This document shows positions 5,847 through 6,025 of a DNA stretch of 6,025 nucleotides, piece after piece. The position numbers and the translations under genes were made by a program. The stretch covers positions 1-6,025 of the forward strand of contig ONRO01000080.1 in assembly GCA_900320235.1 (NCBI GenBank), given 5' to 3'. Source of the stretch: an uncultured Eubacteriales bacterium (lineage in GTDB: Bacteria > Bacillota > Clostridia > Oscillospirales > Acutalibacteraceae). The notes beneath the pieces are model-generated. The model searched no databases. It was not told the DNA's origin and saw only the letters and a list, made by a program, of their open reading frames with translations. How positions within the stretch are numbered: position 1 is the first letter of the stretch; the number at the start of each line of letters is the position of its first letter.

Positions 5847-6025
5847 TGCAGCTGCGGGCTGAAAAAAATTTTTCTTCGATCGCAATTGTGATTACTGTTC
5901 TCACAAGTATTCCGGTATTTTTTAAAGAGTACGAAGGTAATAATCCGCAATGGATCAAATGCGGAAACTGACAGGATTTTAAGCTGGACATAAAAGTGCG
6001 GTCAGCAAACCCTTTATGAATTCTA

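Larger units (their letters stand above)
5631..6025. other. Non-coding 3' region with no confident gene
   Basis: These 395 bases follow the kinase stop. I see no confident gene, tRNA or rRNA. Contents from left to right are: a ribosome-binding-site-plus-ATG micro-ORF (5692-5743), a 12-base palindrome GAATTATAATTC (5742-5753), a 17-base hairpin (5764-5780), a diverged piece of the left-edge repeat (5824-5846), an A7T5 tract (5862-5873) and a possible coding relic (5816-5971). CTGACAGG followed by T-rich sequence occurs twice, near 5730 and 5968. There is no classical terminator with a T run for the operon. Confidence 0.6.

Noticed and set aside
5723..5950. A 75-codon minus-strand frame in the 3' region
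   Set aside because: It starts at TTG without a ribosome binding site, crosses the GC-rich repeat and palindromes, and shows no family features.

Overview
The window looks like chromosome from a low-GC Gram-positive anaerobe of the Clostridia, plausibly a Ruminococcus-like member of the Oscillospiraceae. The reasons are strong AGGAG-type ribosome binding sites, AT-rich codons with frequent ATA, GGA and AGA, and GlnP/GlnQ-type and SpoIIE/RsbW-type proteins of the kind common in gut Firmicutes. The genus is a guess from general style, not from a marker gene. All five confident genes lie on the + strand.

Layout. Positions 1-116 are a very GC-rich repeat patch (about 71% G+C over the first 120 bases), sharply unlike the AT-rich sequence that follows. 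An AT-rich promoter region (117-275) precedes a NUDIX hydrolase (276-836). After 63 bases comes a fused substrate-binding/permease protein (900-2420). It overlaps by 4 bases (ATGA) the ATPase gene of the same amino-acid-type ABC importer (2417-3508). A 180-base gap with a 9-bp inverted repeat separates this from a polytopic membrane PP2C/SpoIIE-type phosphatase (3689-5245), which overlaps by 11 bases a small RsbW/SpoIIAB-type serine kinase (5235-5630). The last 395 bases hold no confident gene. They contain a well-positioned ribosome binding site before an 11-codon ORF, two palindromes, a diverged copy of the left-edge GC-rich repeat, and a possible coding relic.

How it may work together. The phosphatase and kinase are the two opposing enzymes of a partner-switching module, in which a STAS-domain protein is phosphorylated by the kinase and dephosphorylated by the phosphatase. 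No STAS protein or sigma factor is encoded here. The most striking observation is that the importer ATPase carries about 120 extra C-terminal residues. These resemble the fold pattern of the neighbouring RsbW-like kinase but have lost the ATP-binding residues: the N-box Asn, the DNG motif and the GGLG motif. The transporter therefore appears to carry a pseudokinase-like domain next to an intact kinase/phosphatase pair. I infer, without proof, that amino acid import and partner switching are physically or regulatorily linked. The importer's binding domain also seems circularly permuted: the second-lobe half comes before the first-lobe half.
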